This document shows, one piece after another, positions 33,139-42,197 of a stretch of DNA of 64,000 nt. Numbering within the stretch: position 1 is the first letter of the stretch; every line of letters begins with the position of its first letter. A program made the position numbers and the translations under genes. The notes under the pieces are model-generated. The model was not told where the DNA came from, ran no database searches, and saw nothing but the letters and a program-made list of their open reading frames with translations. The DNA is taken from contig NZ_VCCH02000007.1 of the NCBI RefSeq assembly GCF_005938675.2, forward strand, positions 1 through 64,000. Reading direction: 5' to 3'. The DNA is from Mycobacterium sp. KBS0706 (GTDB lineage: Bacteria > Pseudomonadota > Alphaproteobacteria > DSM-16000 > Inquilinaceae).

Positions 33139-34659
33139 TCAGGCCGCGTCGGCGATCGGGTACTTGGCCTCCACAGTGGCGAGGTAGGGCTCGGGATCGA
33201 GGCCGCGCCCGGTGGCCGCCTGCAGGATCTCCTCCGGCGTGCGCGACCGGCCATGTCGGTGCACCGCGTGGTTCAGCCACAGCCGCAGCGGCGCGTAGTC
33301 GCCGGCCTCCAGTCCGGCCGCCACCGCCGGGTCGCGCTCCGCCGCCGCGAACAGCTGCGCCGCCATCACATTGCCCAGCGTGTAGGTCGGGAAAGAGCCG
33401 ACATAGCCGGTCGACCAGTGCACGTCCTGCAGCACGCCGCGGGCGTCGTCGGGCACCTCGAGGCCGAGATCGGAGCGCATCCGATCGGCCCAGGCGGCGG
33501 GCAGGTCGGCGATGGCCAGGTCGCCGGCGATCACCGCGGCCTCCAGCTCGACCCGCAGCATGATGTGCAGGTCATAGGTCAGCTCGTCCGCCTCGACCCT
33601 GATCAGCCCGGGCCGCACCTGGTTGACAGCGCGCCAGAACTCCGCGGCCGAGACATCGGCCAGCTGCTCCGGGAAGGCATCGCGCAGCAGCCCGAAATTC
33701 AGCTCCCAGAAGCGGCGCGACCGGCCAACCCGGTTCTCCAGCAGCCGCGACTGGGATTCGTGCATGCCGAAGCTGGCGCCGCCGACGGCGTAGAGGTTGA
33801 CGATGTCGGTGGCGAGCGCCGACCGGCCGATCTCCGGGTCGATGCCCTGCTCGTACATCCCGTGCCCGGCCTCGTGCAGCGCCGCGAACAGCCCGGCTGG
33901 CAGGTAATTCGGCCGATAGCGCGCGGTGATGCGGACATCGTCGCGGGTGAAGGAGATCTCGAATGGGTGCACCGTCTCGTCCAGCCGGCCATGGGCGTAG
34001 TCGAAGCCGACCCGCTCGGTCAGCGCCCGCGCGAAAGCCTTTTGCCGGTCCACCGGATAGTCGCGGTCCAGGAAGTCGCGCCGCGGCGGCGGCCGGTCCA
34101 GCACCCGCTGCATCAGCGGCACCAGGCGGGCGCGCAGCGTGGCGAAGATCGGCCGCAGCCGGGCCAGGGTCATGCCCGGCTCGTATTGCGCCACCAGCGC
34201 GTCATAGGGGTAATCGGACCAGCCCAGCGCATCGGCGATCCGGCGCTGCAGCGTGAAGCTGCGCTCGAGATACGGGCGGAAGGCCGGGAAGTCGGAGCGC
34301 GCCCGCGCCGCGGCCCAGGCCGCTTGCGCCTCGGTTTTCAGCAGCGCCGCCTCATGCAGCAGCGGCGCGGGGATGCGGTCCAGCGCGGCGACGCCGTCCT
34401 GCATCGCGGCCACGGCGCGGCGGCGCCGGCTGTCCGCCGGCTCGCCGGCCACCTCGTCGCGGGCGGCCGCAAGGGCGTCGCGCATCGCCGGGCCGGTCGC
34501 GATCTGCCGGGCCAGCGCCGTCAGCGTCGCGATCTGCCGGCCGCGGGCCGCGACACCGCCGGCCGGCATCTGGGTGCGGGAATCCCAGACCAGCAGGTTG
34601 ACGGCGTTCAGCACGTCGTTCAGCCGGCCGGATTCCTCAGCGAAGCGGTCATAGCCCAT
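33139..34659 (-). CDS. M32 family metallocarboxypeptidase (carboxypeptidase Taq type)
   Basis: Cytosolic zinc carboxypeptidase of 506 residues. The HEXXH motif is at 262-266 (LHEAGHGMYEQG), followed by the family's downstream GVHESQSR-like segment (FGMHESQSRLLEN) that supplies the third zinc ligand. NYLPAGLFAALHEAGHG and the C-terminal TGYVGSFPTYTLGNVMAAQLF are family hallmarks. Its start overlaps the end of the dppF-like gene by 11 bp, making it the last gene of the peptide-uptake operon. The obvious role is trimming peptides imported by that transporter. Confidence 0.95.
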   Translation of the reverse strand: MGYDRFAEESGRLNDVLNAVNLLVWDSRTQMPAGGVAARGRQIATLTALARQIATGPAMRDALAAARDEVAGEPADSRRRRAVAAMQDGVAALDRIPAPLLHEAALLKTEAQAAWAAARARSDFPAFRPYLERSFTLQRRIADALGWSDYPYDALVAQYEPGMTLARLRPIFATLRARLVPLMQRVLDRPPPRRDFLDRDYPVDRQKAFARALTERVGFDYAHGRLDETVHPFEISFTRDDVRITARYRPNYLPAGLFAALHEAGHGMYEQGIDPEIGRSALATDIVNLYAVGGASFGMHESQSRLLENRVGRSRRFWELNFGLLRDAFPEQLADVSAAEFWRAVNQVRPGLIRVEADELTYDLHIMLRVELEAAVIAGDLAIADLPAAWADRMRSDLGLEVPDDARGVLQDVHWSTGYVGSFPTYTLGNVMAAQLFAAAERDPAVAAGLEAGDYAPLRLWLNHAVHRHGRSRTPEEILQAATGRGLDPEPYLATVEAKYPIADAA

Positions 34660-35683
34660 GGGCGGCTTCCTTGTGCGGCAGCGGCGCGGCGGCGGGCAGC
34701 GGCGCCCGGTCCAGCAGGTGGCAGGCGGCGGTGCCGGTCTCGGTCTGGCGCGGCAGCGGCGCTTCGATCCGGCAGCGGTCGAAGGCGTGCGGGCAGCGCG
34801 GGTGGAACGGGCAGCCGGAGGGCAGGTCGACCGGGCTGGGCAACTCGCCCCGCGCCGCCGGCACGCGGTGACGCCGGGCGGGATCCAGGTCCGGCGCCGC
34901 CGCCAGCAGCGCCTGGGTGTAGGGATGCCGCGGCGCCGCGAACAGCGCCTCGGTGTCGCCGGTCTCGACGATGCCGCCGAGATACATCACCGCCACCCGG
35001 TGCGACAGGTGACGCACCAGCCGCAGATCATGCGCCACGAACAGCACCGTCAGGCCCAGGCGCTGCTGCAGCTCCAGCAGCAGGTTCACCACCTGGGCCT
35101 GGACCGAGACGTCGAGGGCGGAGACCAGCTCGTCCGCGATCAGGCATTCCGGCTCCACCGACAGCGCCCGGGCGATGCCGATGCGCTGGCGCTGGCCGCC
35201 GGAGAATTCATGCGGGTAGCGGTCCGCCGCCTCGCGCGGCAGCCGCACCAGGTCCAAGAGCTCGGCGATGCGGGTGGGAATCTCCGCCTTCGGCCGCATC
35301 CGGTGCACCGACAGCGCCTCGGCCAGGGTCTGGCGCACCGTCATGCGCGGGTTCAGCGAGCCGCGCGGGTCCTGGAACACCATCTGCACCCGGCGGTTGA
35401 AGGCGCGGCGCTGCGCCCCCTCCAGGGCCCGGATGTCGACGCCGTCATAGCGCAGGGTGCCCTCGTCCGGCTCGATCAGCCGGACGATGCAGCGGGCCAG
35501 GGTCGACTTGCCGCTGCCGGATTCGCCGACGATGCCCAGCGTCTCGCCGCGCTTGACCGACAGGTCTATGCCGTTCAGGGCGTGCACCGCCGGGTGGGGG
35601 CGCCGGCGCAGCGCGTCGGCCACCGTGCGCTCCAGCCGGAAGCGCTTGGTCAGCCCGGCGATCTCCAGGATCGGCGCGCTCAT
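34649..35683 (-). CDS. dppF: Oligopeptide/dipeptide ABC importer ATPase (DppF/OppF type)
   Basis: Second ATPase of a peptide/nickel-type importer, 344 residues. Walker [10 protein letters not shown], signature FSGGQRQRIGIARAL, Walker B ECLIADELVSALD and switch His in FVAHDLRLVRHL are all intact. The C-terminal oligopeptide-transporter extension has the conserved Cys-rich CPFHPRCPHAF segment (iron-sulfur-like cysteines of the family). It overlaps dppD by 4 bp and the M32 peptidase gene by 11 bp. Note the DELVSALD in place of the usual DEPTSALD. Confidence 0.93.
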   Translation of the reverse strand: MSAPILEIAGLTKRFRLERTVADALRRRPHPAVHALNGIDLSVKRGETLGIVGESGSGKSTLARCIVRLIEPDEGTLRYDGVDIRALEGAQRRAFNRRVQMVFQDPRGSLNPRMTVRQTLAEALSVHRMRPKAEIPTRIAELLDLVRLPREAADRYPHEFSGGQRQRIGIARALSVEPECLIADELVSALDVSVQAQVVNLLLELQQRLGLTVLFVAHDLRLVRHLSHRVAVMYLGGIVETGDTEALFAAPRHPYTQALLAAAPDLDPARRHRVPAARGELPSPVDLPSGCPFHPRCPHAFDRCRIEAPLPRQTETGTAACHLLDRAPLPAAAPLPHKEAAHGL

Positions 35684-36669
35684 GCCGCACCCCGGGCTTC
35701 GGCGACTCGCGCGCTCTCGAAGCAGGCCACGGCAGCGTCCGGCCCCACCGGCTCCAGCGCCGGCCGCTCGGCCCGGCAGCGCGGCGTGGCGAAGGCGCAG
35801 CGCGGGGCGAAGGCGCAGCCGGGCGGCCGCTCGGTCAGGGGCGGCGGCGCGCCCTCGATCGAGCGCAGCGGCAGCCGCGGCCCGCCGCCGCGCGGCACCG
35901 AGCCGAGCAGCCCGAGCGTATAGGCGTGGCGCGGCCGCTCGAACACGGCGGCGACCGGCCCGGTCTCCACCACCCGGCCGGCATACATCACCGCCATGCG
36001 GTCGCAGCTCTGCGCCACCACGCCGAGGTCGTGAGTCACCAGGATCACGCTCATCCCCAGCCGGTCGCGCAGCTGCAGCAGCAGGGTCAGGATCTGGTCC
36101 TGGATGGTGACGTCCAGCGCCGTCGTCGGCTCGTCCGCCAGCAGCAGCTTCGGCTCCGAGGCGAGCGCGATGGCGATCATCGCCCGCTGCCGCATGCCGC
36201 CGGAGAACTGGTGCGGATAGTCGTCGAGCCGCCGGGCGGCGGCCGGGATGCCGACCAGGTCCAGGAGCTCGCGCGCCCGGTCGCGTCGCGCCCGCCGGCC
36301 GAGACCGGTGTGCGTCCGCAGGCTCTCATCGATCTGCAGCCCGATCGGCAGCACCGGGTTCAGTGCCGTCATCGGCTCCTGGAAGATCATGGCGATCTCG
36401 CCGCCGCGCACCCGGCGCAGCGCCTGCTCCGGCAACGCCATCAGGTCGCGGCCCTGCCACAGCACCTGGCCGCCGACCCGGCCGGGCGGCCGCACCAGCC
36501 CCAGCACGGCGCGCAGGGTGACGCTCTTCCCCGAGCCGGATTCGCCGACCAGCCCCAGCACCTCGCCGGCGCGCAAATCCAGGTCGACCCCGGCGACCGC
36601 CGCAGCCTCGCCCCCGCTGGCCGGAAAGGTCGCGGTCAGGCCGCGGATCGACAGCACCGTGTCAGTCAT
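35680..36669 (-). CDS. dppD: Oligopeptide/dipeptide ABC importer ATPase (DppD/OppD type)
   Basis: First ATPase of the importer, 329 residues. Walker [11 protein letters not shown]-loop [13 protein letters not shown], signature [15 protein letters not shown], Walker [13 protein letters not shown] and switch His in THDLGVVAQ. The C-terminal extension carries the [11 protein letters not shown] cysteines typical of Opp/Dpp ATPases. It overlaps dppC and dppF by 4 bp on each side. It works with dppF as the heterodimeric motor. Confidence 0.94.
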   Translation of the reverse strand: MTDTVLSIRGLTATFPASGGEAAAVAGVDLDLRAGEVLGLVGESGSGKSVTLRAVLGLVRPPGRVGGQVLWQGRDLMALPEQALRRVRGGEIAMIFQEPMTALNPVLPIGLQIDESLRTHTGLGRRARRDRARELLDLVGIPAAARRLDDYPHQFSGGMRQRAMIAIALASEPKLLLADEPTTALDVTIQDQILTLLLQLRDRLGMSVILVTHDLGVVAQSCDRMAVMYAGRVVETGPVAAVFERPRHAYTLGLLGSVPRGGGPRLPLRSIEGAPPPLTERPPGCAFAPRCAFATPRCRAERPALEPVGPDAAVACFESARVAEARGAA

Positions 36670-37505
36670 GACTCAGGCCGCAGCAGGTCGGCGACGCCGT
36701 CGCCCAGCAGGCTGAAGCCGAAGCCGGTGAGGACGATGGCGACGCCGGGGAAGATGGTGATCCACCAGGCCTGGGACATGAAGTTCTTGCCGTCGGCGAT
36801 CAACAGGCCCCATTCCGCGGCGGGCGGCTGGGCGCCGAGGCCGAGATAGCCGAGGCTCGCGCCCAGCAGGATCGAGAGCGCCATGTCGGTCATCCAGTAC
36901 ACCAGCACCGGCGAGAGGGTGTTGGGCAGCAGGTGGCGCAGGATGATGCGGGCATCGCCATAGCCCATCACCTTGCCGGCGGCGGCATAGTCCAGCCGGT
37001 TCTGCACCTTGATCTCGGCGGCGATCAGCCGGGCGTAGAACACCCAGCCGACGGCGCCGACCGCGATGTACATGTTGAACAGCCCGGGCCCCAGCACGGC
37101 GACGATGGCGATCACCAGCACCAGGAAGGGGAAGGTGATGACCACATCGACGATGCGGCCGAAGATCGGCTCCCAGATCCCGCCGTAATAGCCGACCAGC
37201 GCCCCGACCGCGGTGCCGAAGACCACCGGGAACAGGGTGGTGAACAACGCGATCTGCATGTCCAGGCGATAGGCCCAGATCACCCGGCTCAGGATGTCGC
37301 GGCCGAAATTGTCGGTGCCGAAGGGGTGGGCCCGGCCCGGCGGCTGCAGCAGGGCGCGATAGTCGAAGGCGGTGGGGTCGTAGGGCGCCACGAGGTGGGG
37401 CGCGATCGCCAGGATCAGGCTGGCCCCGACGATCAGCAGGCCGGCAATCAGGGCTGCGGAGGGACGCCGCCGGGCGCGGGCCGGGGCCAGGCCGACCGCG
37501 GTCAC
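36666..37505 (-). CDS. dppC: Peptide ABC importer permease (DppC/OppC type)
   Basis: Inner-membrane permease of 279 residues with six membrane segments. The N-terminal OppC-type region ends in a HPFGTDNFGRDILSRVIWAYR motif characteristic of DppC/OppC, and the EAA loop follows in AAGKVMGYGDARIILRHLLPN. It overlaps dppB and dppD by 4 bp each. It forms the channel with DppB. Confidence 0.94.
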   Translation of the reverse strand: MTAVGLAPARARRRPSAALIAGLLIVGASLILAIAPHLVAPYDPTAFDYRALLQPPGRAHPFGTDNFGRDILSRVIWAYRLDMQIALFTTLFPVVFGTAVGALVGYYGGIWEPIFGRIVDVVITFPFLVLVIAIVAVLGPGLFNMYIAVGAVGWVFYARLIAAEIKVQNRLDYAAAGKVMGYGDARIILRHLLPNTLSPVLVYWMTDMALSILLGASLGYLGLGAQPPAAEWGLLIADGKNFMSQAWWITIFPGVAIVLTGFGFSLLGDGVADLLRPES

Positions 37506-38437
37506 GACTTCACCCGCGGGTCGAGCGCCGCCTGCACCAGGTCGGTCGCCAGGAACACCAACGACACCAGCACCGCCATCGCCAGGGTCAGGCCCTGCAC
37601 CACGGGGTAGTCGCGGCCATAGATGCTGTCGATCATCAGCCGGCCGGCGCCGGGGATGGCGAACACCGTCTCGGTGATCACGGCGCCGCCGATCAGCGTG
37701 CCGACCGACAGGCCAAACAGGGTGACGGTCGAGATCAGGGCGTTGCGCAGCACGTGCCGGCCCAGCACCAGCCGCGGCGCCAGGCCCTTGGACCGGGCGA
37801 AGTCGACATATTCCGCGCCCAGCACCTCGATGATCGAGGCGCGCAGGTTGCGCATCAGCACGGCGGACAGGCTCAGCGCCAGGGTGAGGGCCGGCAGGAA
37901 CAGGTGCCAGGCGCGGTCGGCCCAGTCGTCGCCATAGCCGCCGACCGGGAACCAGCGCAGCCCGGCGGCGAACACGGTCAGCAGCACCAGGCCGAGATAG
38001 AAGATCGGCATCGACAGCCCGACCTGGAAGGCGCCGCGGATGGCGGTGTCGGCCGCCCGCCCGCGCCGCATCGCGGCGGCGAAGGCCAGCGGCACCGCCA
38101 TCAGCAGGGCCAGCAGGGCGGCAAAGCCGGTCAGCGCCAGGGTGACCGGCATCCGCTCCAGGATCAGGCGCATCACCGGCACCTTGAGATGGATCGAGGT
38201 GCCGAGATCGCCCTGGGCGATCCGCTCGACGAACAGCAGGAACTGCATCGGGATCGACCGGTCGAGGCCGAGCTGGGCGTTCAGCCGCGCCACGTCGGCA
38301 TCGGTCGCCTTGTCACCGAGCATGGCGCTGGTCGGGTCGCCGGGCAGCAGCCGGACCAGCACGAAGATCACCACCAGGACGAAGAACAGCGTCGGGACCA
38401 GCTGGATCAGCCGCTTGGCCACGTGGTTCAGATTCAC
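37502..38437 (-). CDS. dppB: Peptide ABC importer permease (DppB/OppB type)
   Basis: Inner-membrane permease of 311 residues. The N-terminal segment RLIQLVPTLFFVLVVIFVLVRLLPGDP is the DppB/OppB hallmark. Five further membrane segments and the EAA loop (SKGLAPRLVLGRHVLRNAL) follow. It ends with a 4-bp overlap into dppC. A 283-bp gap containing a paired-hairpin repeat separates it from the binding-protein gene upstream. Confidence 0.94.
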   Translation of the reverse strand: MNLNHVAKRLIQLVPTLFFVLVVIFVLVRLLPGDPTSAMLGDKATDADVARLNAQLGLDRSIPMQFLLFVERIAQGDLGTSIHLKVPVMRLILERMPVTLALTGFAALLALLMAVPLAFAAAMRRGRAADTAIRGAFQVGLSMPIFYLGLVLLTVFAAGLRWFPVGGYGDDWADRAWHLFLPALTLALSLSAVLMRNLRASIIEVLGAEYVDFARSKGLAPRLVLGRHVLRNALISTVTLFGLSVGTLIGGAVITETVFAIPGAGRLMIDSIYGRDYPVVQGLTLAMAVLVSLVFLATDLVQAALDPRVKS

Positions 38438-38501
38438 CGGCGGGCCTCCTGTCCTTGCGGCCAGCCGGCGGGGCCTCGCTCTCTGTCAGTGCCGCCCTTA
38501 C

Positions 38502-38671
38502 GAGTCCCCCCTCCCCTTGCGGGAGGGGGGTAGGGGGAGGGGGCTGTCGATCGAAGAGGGGTGGCGTTGCAGGACTGGAGCGTGTCGAGAACCGATTCCT
38601 TGCCCGATGATCGGGGCGAGAGGCACGAACCCCCGCCCCCTAGCCCCCTCCCGCGAGGGGAGGGGGGACTC
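38502..38671. repeat. Paired inverted G/C-rich repeat, family C, copy 1
   Basis: Left arm 38502-38543 begins GAGTCCCCCCTCCCC; right arm 38630-38671 is its inverted counterpart ending GGGGAGGGGGGACTC. Each arm has a central C-run/G-run hairpin (CCCTCCC..GCGGGAGGG). The 86-nt spacer differs from that of the second copy. It lies between dppA and dppB in one operon, so it probably affects mRNA stability or relative expression. Confidence 0.9.
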
Positions 38672-38720
38672 AAGAAACCGGAAGGTTCAGCCATGAGGCG
38701 GCTCGATCGACGCATCCGCA

Positions 38721-40301
38721 TCACTTCGTCAGATACGCCCCGGCGAAGATATTGTTGCCGAGCGGGATCTGGACGAAACCCTGCACGTTCTTGCGCAGCG
38801 CCACCGGATAGGGCGTCTCATACAGGTACAGGATCGGACCGGACTCGGTGTAGATCTTCTGGATCTGGGCGTATTGGTCGGCCCGCTTCTTGGCGTCGCT
38901 CTCCTTCTGCGAGGCCTCGAACAGCTTGTCGACCTGGTCGTTCTTCCAGCCCGAATGCAGCGCCTCGATCACCGGCGAATAGGCGAAGTAGGAGGTGATC
39001 TCGCTCGGGTCGTTCAGGTCGTCGGTCCAGGCAGCCATCCGCATCGAGAAGTTGCCCTTGCGGTAGCGGTCGGTCAGGGTCGCGTTGTCGACCTGCTCGA
39101 TCTCCAGCTTCACCCCGATCGCCGCCCACATCTGCTGCACCGCGGCGCCGATGCCGAGCTGGTCCTGGTTGCCCGGCAGCGCCATGATCTTGGTGCTGAA
39201 ACCGTCGCCGAAACCGGCCTCCTGCAGCAACTGCTTGGCCTTGGCGGGGTCGACCGGATACAGCGGCGTGTCGCCGGTGTGATACAGCGTCGCCGACGAC
39301 ATGAACGAGGTCTGCGGCTTGCCGACGCCATGGGTGACGATCTGGATGATCGCATCCTTGTCGACGGCATAGTTCAGCGCCTGCCGCACCTTCTCGTTCG
39401 CCAGCGGGTTGTCGCTGCCGTCGGCCAGCTTCGGCCGGACATTCATAGTGATATACTGCACCCGGGTCGACGGGTAGAGCTGCATCTGCAGGTCGGCATC
39501 GGCCTTCAGCTCGGCGACCCGCGCGTAGGGGATGAACTCGGCGCCGTCCAGCTCGCCCGATTGCAGCTTCAGGATGCGGGTGGCGTCGTCCGGGATGATC
39601 TCGAAATCGACGGCGTCGAGATAGGGCAGCGGCTTTCCGTCCTCGCCCTGCTTCCAGTAGTAGGGATTGCGCACGATCCGCATCGACGACCCGCGCTCCC
39701 ACTTGTCGAACTTGAAGGGGCCGGAGCCGACCGGGTGCTCGGCGAAGGCGTGCGCCTTCTCGTCGTCGGTGGCGCCCGGCGTCGCCTCGAAGGCGGCCTG
39801 CGGCAGGATCGCGGTGTTGAAGGTCGACAGCGCGGCGATCAGCGCCGGGTCCGGGTGCTGCAGCTTCAGCACCACCGTCTTCGGGTCCTGGACCACGATA
39901 TCGCCGATCGAGGCGATCAGGTTATTCCAGATGCCGTTCTTCGGGTTGCGCGCCCGGTCCAGCGACCATTTCACGTCCTCGGCCGTGATCGGCTTGCCGT
40001 CCGAGAACTTGGTGCCCTCGCGCAGGGTCAGGGTGACCGACATCCCGTCATCGGACACCGTCCAGGCCGTAGCCAGGCCCGGCTCCACCGACATCCCGTC
40101 GGCCGATGGCTGCAGCAGCGTGTCGTAGAGATTGGTCAGGATCCAGATGTCGACATTGGCGTCGTTCAGCACCGGGTCCAGGAACAGGCTGTCGGCATAG
40201 CGGCCGTACCGCATCTCGCCGCCGCGCTCGACCGCCAGCGCGCCCGCGCTCGTCCCTGCCAGCAAAACCGCCGCCACGGCTGCCTTCAGCAGCATCCTCA
40301 T
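38721..40301 (-). CDS. dppA: Peptide ABC importer periplasmic binding protein (family 5, DppA/OppA type)
   Basis: Secreted solute-binding protein of 526 residues with a Sec signal peptide (about 1-23, LLKAAVAAVLLAGTSAGALA). Family 5 features are RYADSLFLDPVLNDANVD at the mature start, LREGTKFSDGKPITAEDVKWSLDRA, NPYYWK and VRQALNYAVDKDAI. ATG at 40301 follows GGAGG; the longer frame adds residues ahead of the signal peptide. It is the first gene of the peptide-uptake operon (dppA-B-C-D-F-M32 peptidase) and divergent from the GntR regulator. Peptide specificity unknown. Confidence 0.93.
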   Translation of the reverse strand: MRMLLKAAVAAVLLAGTSAGALAVERGGEMRYGRYADSLFLDPVLNDANVDIWILTNLYDTLLQPSADGMSVEPGLATAWTVSDDGMSVTLTLREGTKFSDGKPITAEDVKWSLDRARNPKNGIWNNLIASIGDIVVQDPKTVVLKLQHPDPALIAALSTFNTAILPQAAFEATPGATDDEKAHAFAEHPVGSGPFKFDKWERGSSMRIVRNPYYWKQGEDGKPLPYLDAVDFEIIPDDATRILKLQSGELDGAEFIPYARVAELKADADLQMQLYPSTRVQYITMNVRPKLADGSDNPLANEKVRQALNYAVDKDAIIQIVTHGVGKPQTSFMSSATLYHTGDTPLYPVDPAKAKQLLQEAGFGDGFSTKIMALPGNQDQLGIGAAVQQMWAAIGVKLEIEQVDNATLTDRYRKGNFSMRMAAWTDDLNDPSEITSYFAYSPVIEALHSGWKNDQVDKLFEASQKESDAKKRADQYAQIQKIYTESGPILYLYETPYPVALRKNVQGFVQIPLGNNIFAGAYLTK

Positions 40302-40348
40302 CGCGACCTCCACTGTTGATTGAAGCCCCTCCCGGGTCGCCATGTGTT

Positions 40349-40374
40349 CTGGCGTATTAGAACGCTAACGCCAG
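40349..40374. promoter_or_regulatory. Inverted repeat in the divergent dppA / GntR-regulator promoter region
   Basis: CTGGCGT and ACGCCAG arms separated by 12 nt lie 48 bp upstream of the dppA start. The inverted arms suit a dimeric regulator, and the adjacent GntR-family gene is the obvious candidate. Binding is inferred. Confidence 0.5.
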
Positions 40375-40509
40375 GGCGGCGGGAGAGTCAATCGACGACA
40401 GAAGGGCTCGATAAAGAAACAAATGCAATGTCTTGGCCAAAATCTGGAAACTGCGTTGCTGTTGCTCGAATGAGTGTGCTAGTGGGTTGATACAGGAGAT
40501 CATCGCCCC

Positions 40510-41499
40510 ATGAAGCTGCAGATCGACCGCGAGCTGCCGGTGCCTCTCGGGCTCCAGGTCAAGGGCCTGATCGAATACGGCATCGCCTGCGGCGAGCTGA
40601 GCCCGGGCGAGCGGCTGCCCTCGGTGCGCGAGCTGGCGGAGTCGCTGGCGGTGGCGCCGATGACGGTGGCCCTGGTCTATCGCGGCCTGCGCGAGGCCGG
40701 GCTGATCGAGACCCGCCGCGGCCGCGGCAGCTTCGTCGCCGAGAGCGGCGAGCCGCGGCGGCGGCCGCGCACCGAGATCGCCGAGATCCAGCGCCGGCTC
40801 GACCACCTGATCGACGACGCCGTGGCGATCGGGCTGACCCCGGCCGACCTGACCGGCATGGTCCAGGCGCGCCTGATGCAGCGCCGGCCGCGGCGGCCGG
40901 CCCGCACCGTGGTCATGCTCGGCCTGTTCGGCGACGCCACCCGCGCCTATGCCGCCGCGATCCAGTCCCGGCTGCCGGACGGCACGGCGGTGCAGCCGCT
41001 GACCATGGACGAGCTGCGCGGCGACGAATCGGCGCGCCGCCGGGCGGCGGAGGCCGAGCTGGTGGTGACCTTCCCGAACCGCCAGCGCGAGGCCGCGGCG
41101 CTGCTGCCGGACAGCCGGGTGATGGCGATCCGTTTCATCCCGTCGGAGGAGACGCGGCGGGCCCTGGCCGGGCTGGACCCGCTGGCCCGGCTGGGCATCG
41201 CCTCGCGCTTCGCCGATTTCCTGCCGATCATGAAATCCGGGGTGCAGCGCTTCGCCCCGCATGTCCGCCAGGTCGCCGGCGCCGCGCTGGGCACGCCGGC
41301 GCTCGAGACCGTGATCGACCAATCCGATGTCGTCGTCCTCTCGACCGGCGCCGAAAGCGTGCTGCCCCGGCTGCGCCCCGGGGTCAGGGCGATCGAGTAC
41401 CGGCACAGCCCGGACCCGGTGGATGTCGACCAGCAGATCGTCCCATTGCTCTCGCCCGAGGCCGAGGGCGTCGCCGAACCGCAGGAGGCCGTGCCGTGA
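40510..41499 (+). CDS. GntR-family transcriptional regulator with unassigned C-terminal domain
   Basis: Regulator of 329 residues. A winged-helix GntR domain occupies 1-78 (LPSVRELAESLAVAPMTVALVYRGL). A C-terminal region of about 240 residues of mixed alpha/beta shows Rossmann-like pieces (RTVVMLGLFGD, AELVVTFPNRQ, DVVVLSTGAES). It is not the FCD, UTRA or aminotransferase (MocR) domain usually attached to GntR. It may bind a small ligand in a periplasmic-binding-protein-like fold. AGGAG ribosome site. It is divergent from dppA and its stop overlaps the creatininase gene (GTGA), so it heads that operon and may control both directions. Confidence 0.82.
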   Translation: MKLQIDRELPVPLGLQVKGLIEYGIACGELSPGERLPSVRELAESLAVAPMTVALVYRGLREAGLIETRRGRGSFVAESGEPRRRPRTEIAEIQRRLDHLIDDAVAIGLTPADLTGMVQARLMQRRPRRPARTVVMLGLFGDATRAYAAAIQSRLPDGTAVQPLTMDELRGDESARRRAAEAELVVTFPNRQREAAALLPDSRVMAIRFIPSEETRRALAGLDPLARLGIASRFADFLPIMKSGVQRFAPHVRQVAGAALGTPALETVIDQSDVVVLSTGAESVLPRLRPGVRAIEYRHSPDPVDVDQQIVPLLSPEAEGVAEPQEAVP

Positions 41500-42197
41500 A
41501 GATCAGCGAGATGAACTGGAGCCAGGTCGAAGCCTGGCTGCAACGCGACGACCGCGCCGTGCTGCCGCTGGGCAGCACCGAGCAGCATGCGGGCTTGAGC
41601 CTGTCGGTCGACAGTATCCTCAGCGAGCGGGTCGGGGCCGAGGCGGCGGAGCCGCTGGGCGTGCCGGTGTTCCCGGTCGTGGCCTACGGCATCACCCCGT
41701 ATTTCCTGGCCTATCCCGGCACGGTCAGCCTGCGGGTCGAGACCTATGCAAGGCTGGTGCAGGACATCCTGGACAGCCTGCACCGCGCCGGCTTCCGCCG
41801 CATCCTGATCGTCAACGGCCATGGCGGCAACCAGCCGGCCCAGTCGGTGGCGACCGAATGGATGACCGGCCATCCGGGCACGGCCGTGAAGTTCCACAAC
41901 TGGTGGAACGCGCCGGAGACCTTCGCCAAGGTGCAGGAGATCGACGCCGTCGCCTCGCACGCCTCCTGGATGGAGAACTTCCCCTGGACCCGGCTGGCCG
42001 GGGTCGACCAGCCGACCCAGCGCAAGCCGATGATCGATTTCGCCCGGATGCGGGTGATGGACCCCGAGGCGGTGCGGCGCTATCTCGGCGACGGCAATTT
42101 CGGCGGCTACTACCAGCGCACGGACGAGGAGATGCAGGCGATCTGGGACGTGGCGGTGGCCGAAACCCGGGCGCTGCTCGAAGGACCCTGGGCATGA
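41496..42197 (+). CDS. Creatininase-family amidohydrolase
   Basis: Protein of 233 residues of the creatininase/MftE/FAPy-deformylase superfamily. The metal-binding start LPLGSTEQHAGLSLSVDSIL carries the conserved Glu-x-His and Asp, and LIVNGHGGNQ holds the glycine-rich substrate loop and His. The usual HGPHLP is altered here to HAGLSL, so the substrate may differ from creatinine. The start is a GTG overlapping the regulator stop. It is followed by a 4-bp overlap into the ketopantoate-reductase-like gene. Hydrolysis of a cyclic or linear amide feeding the downstream M20 peptidase is a reasonable inference. Confidence 0.87.
   Translation: MKISEMNWSQVEAWLQRDDRAVLPLGSTEQHAGLSLSVDSILSERVGAEAAEPLGVPVFPVVAYGITPYFLAYPGTVSLRVETYARLVQDILDSLHRAGFRRILIVNGHGGNQPAQSVATEWMTGHPGTAVKFHNWWNAPETFAKVQEIDAVASHASWMENFPWTRLAGVDQPTQRKPMIDFARMRVMDPEAVRRYLGDGNFGGYYQRTDEEMQAIWDVAVAETRALLEGPWA

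Noticed and set aside
38441..38720. Short frames encoding Pro/Gly-rich peptides in the dppA-dppB gap
   Set aside because: They are translations of the G/C-rich repeat arms without ribosome sites.
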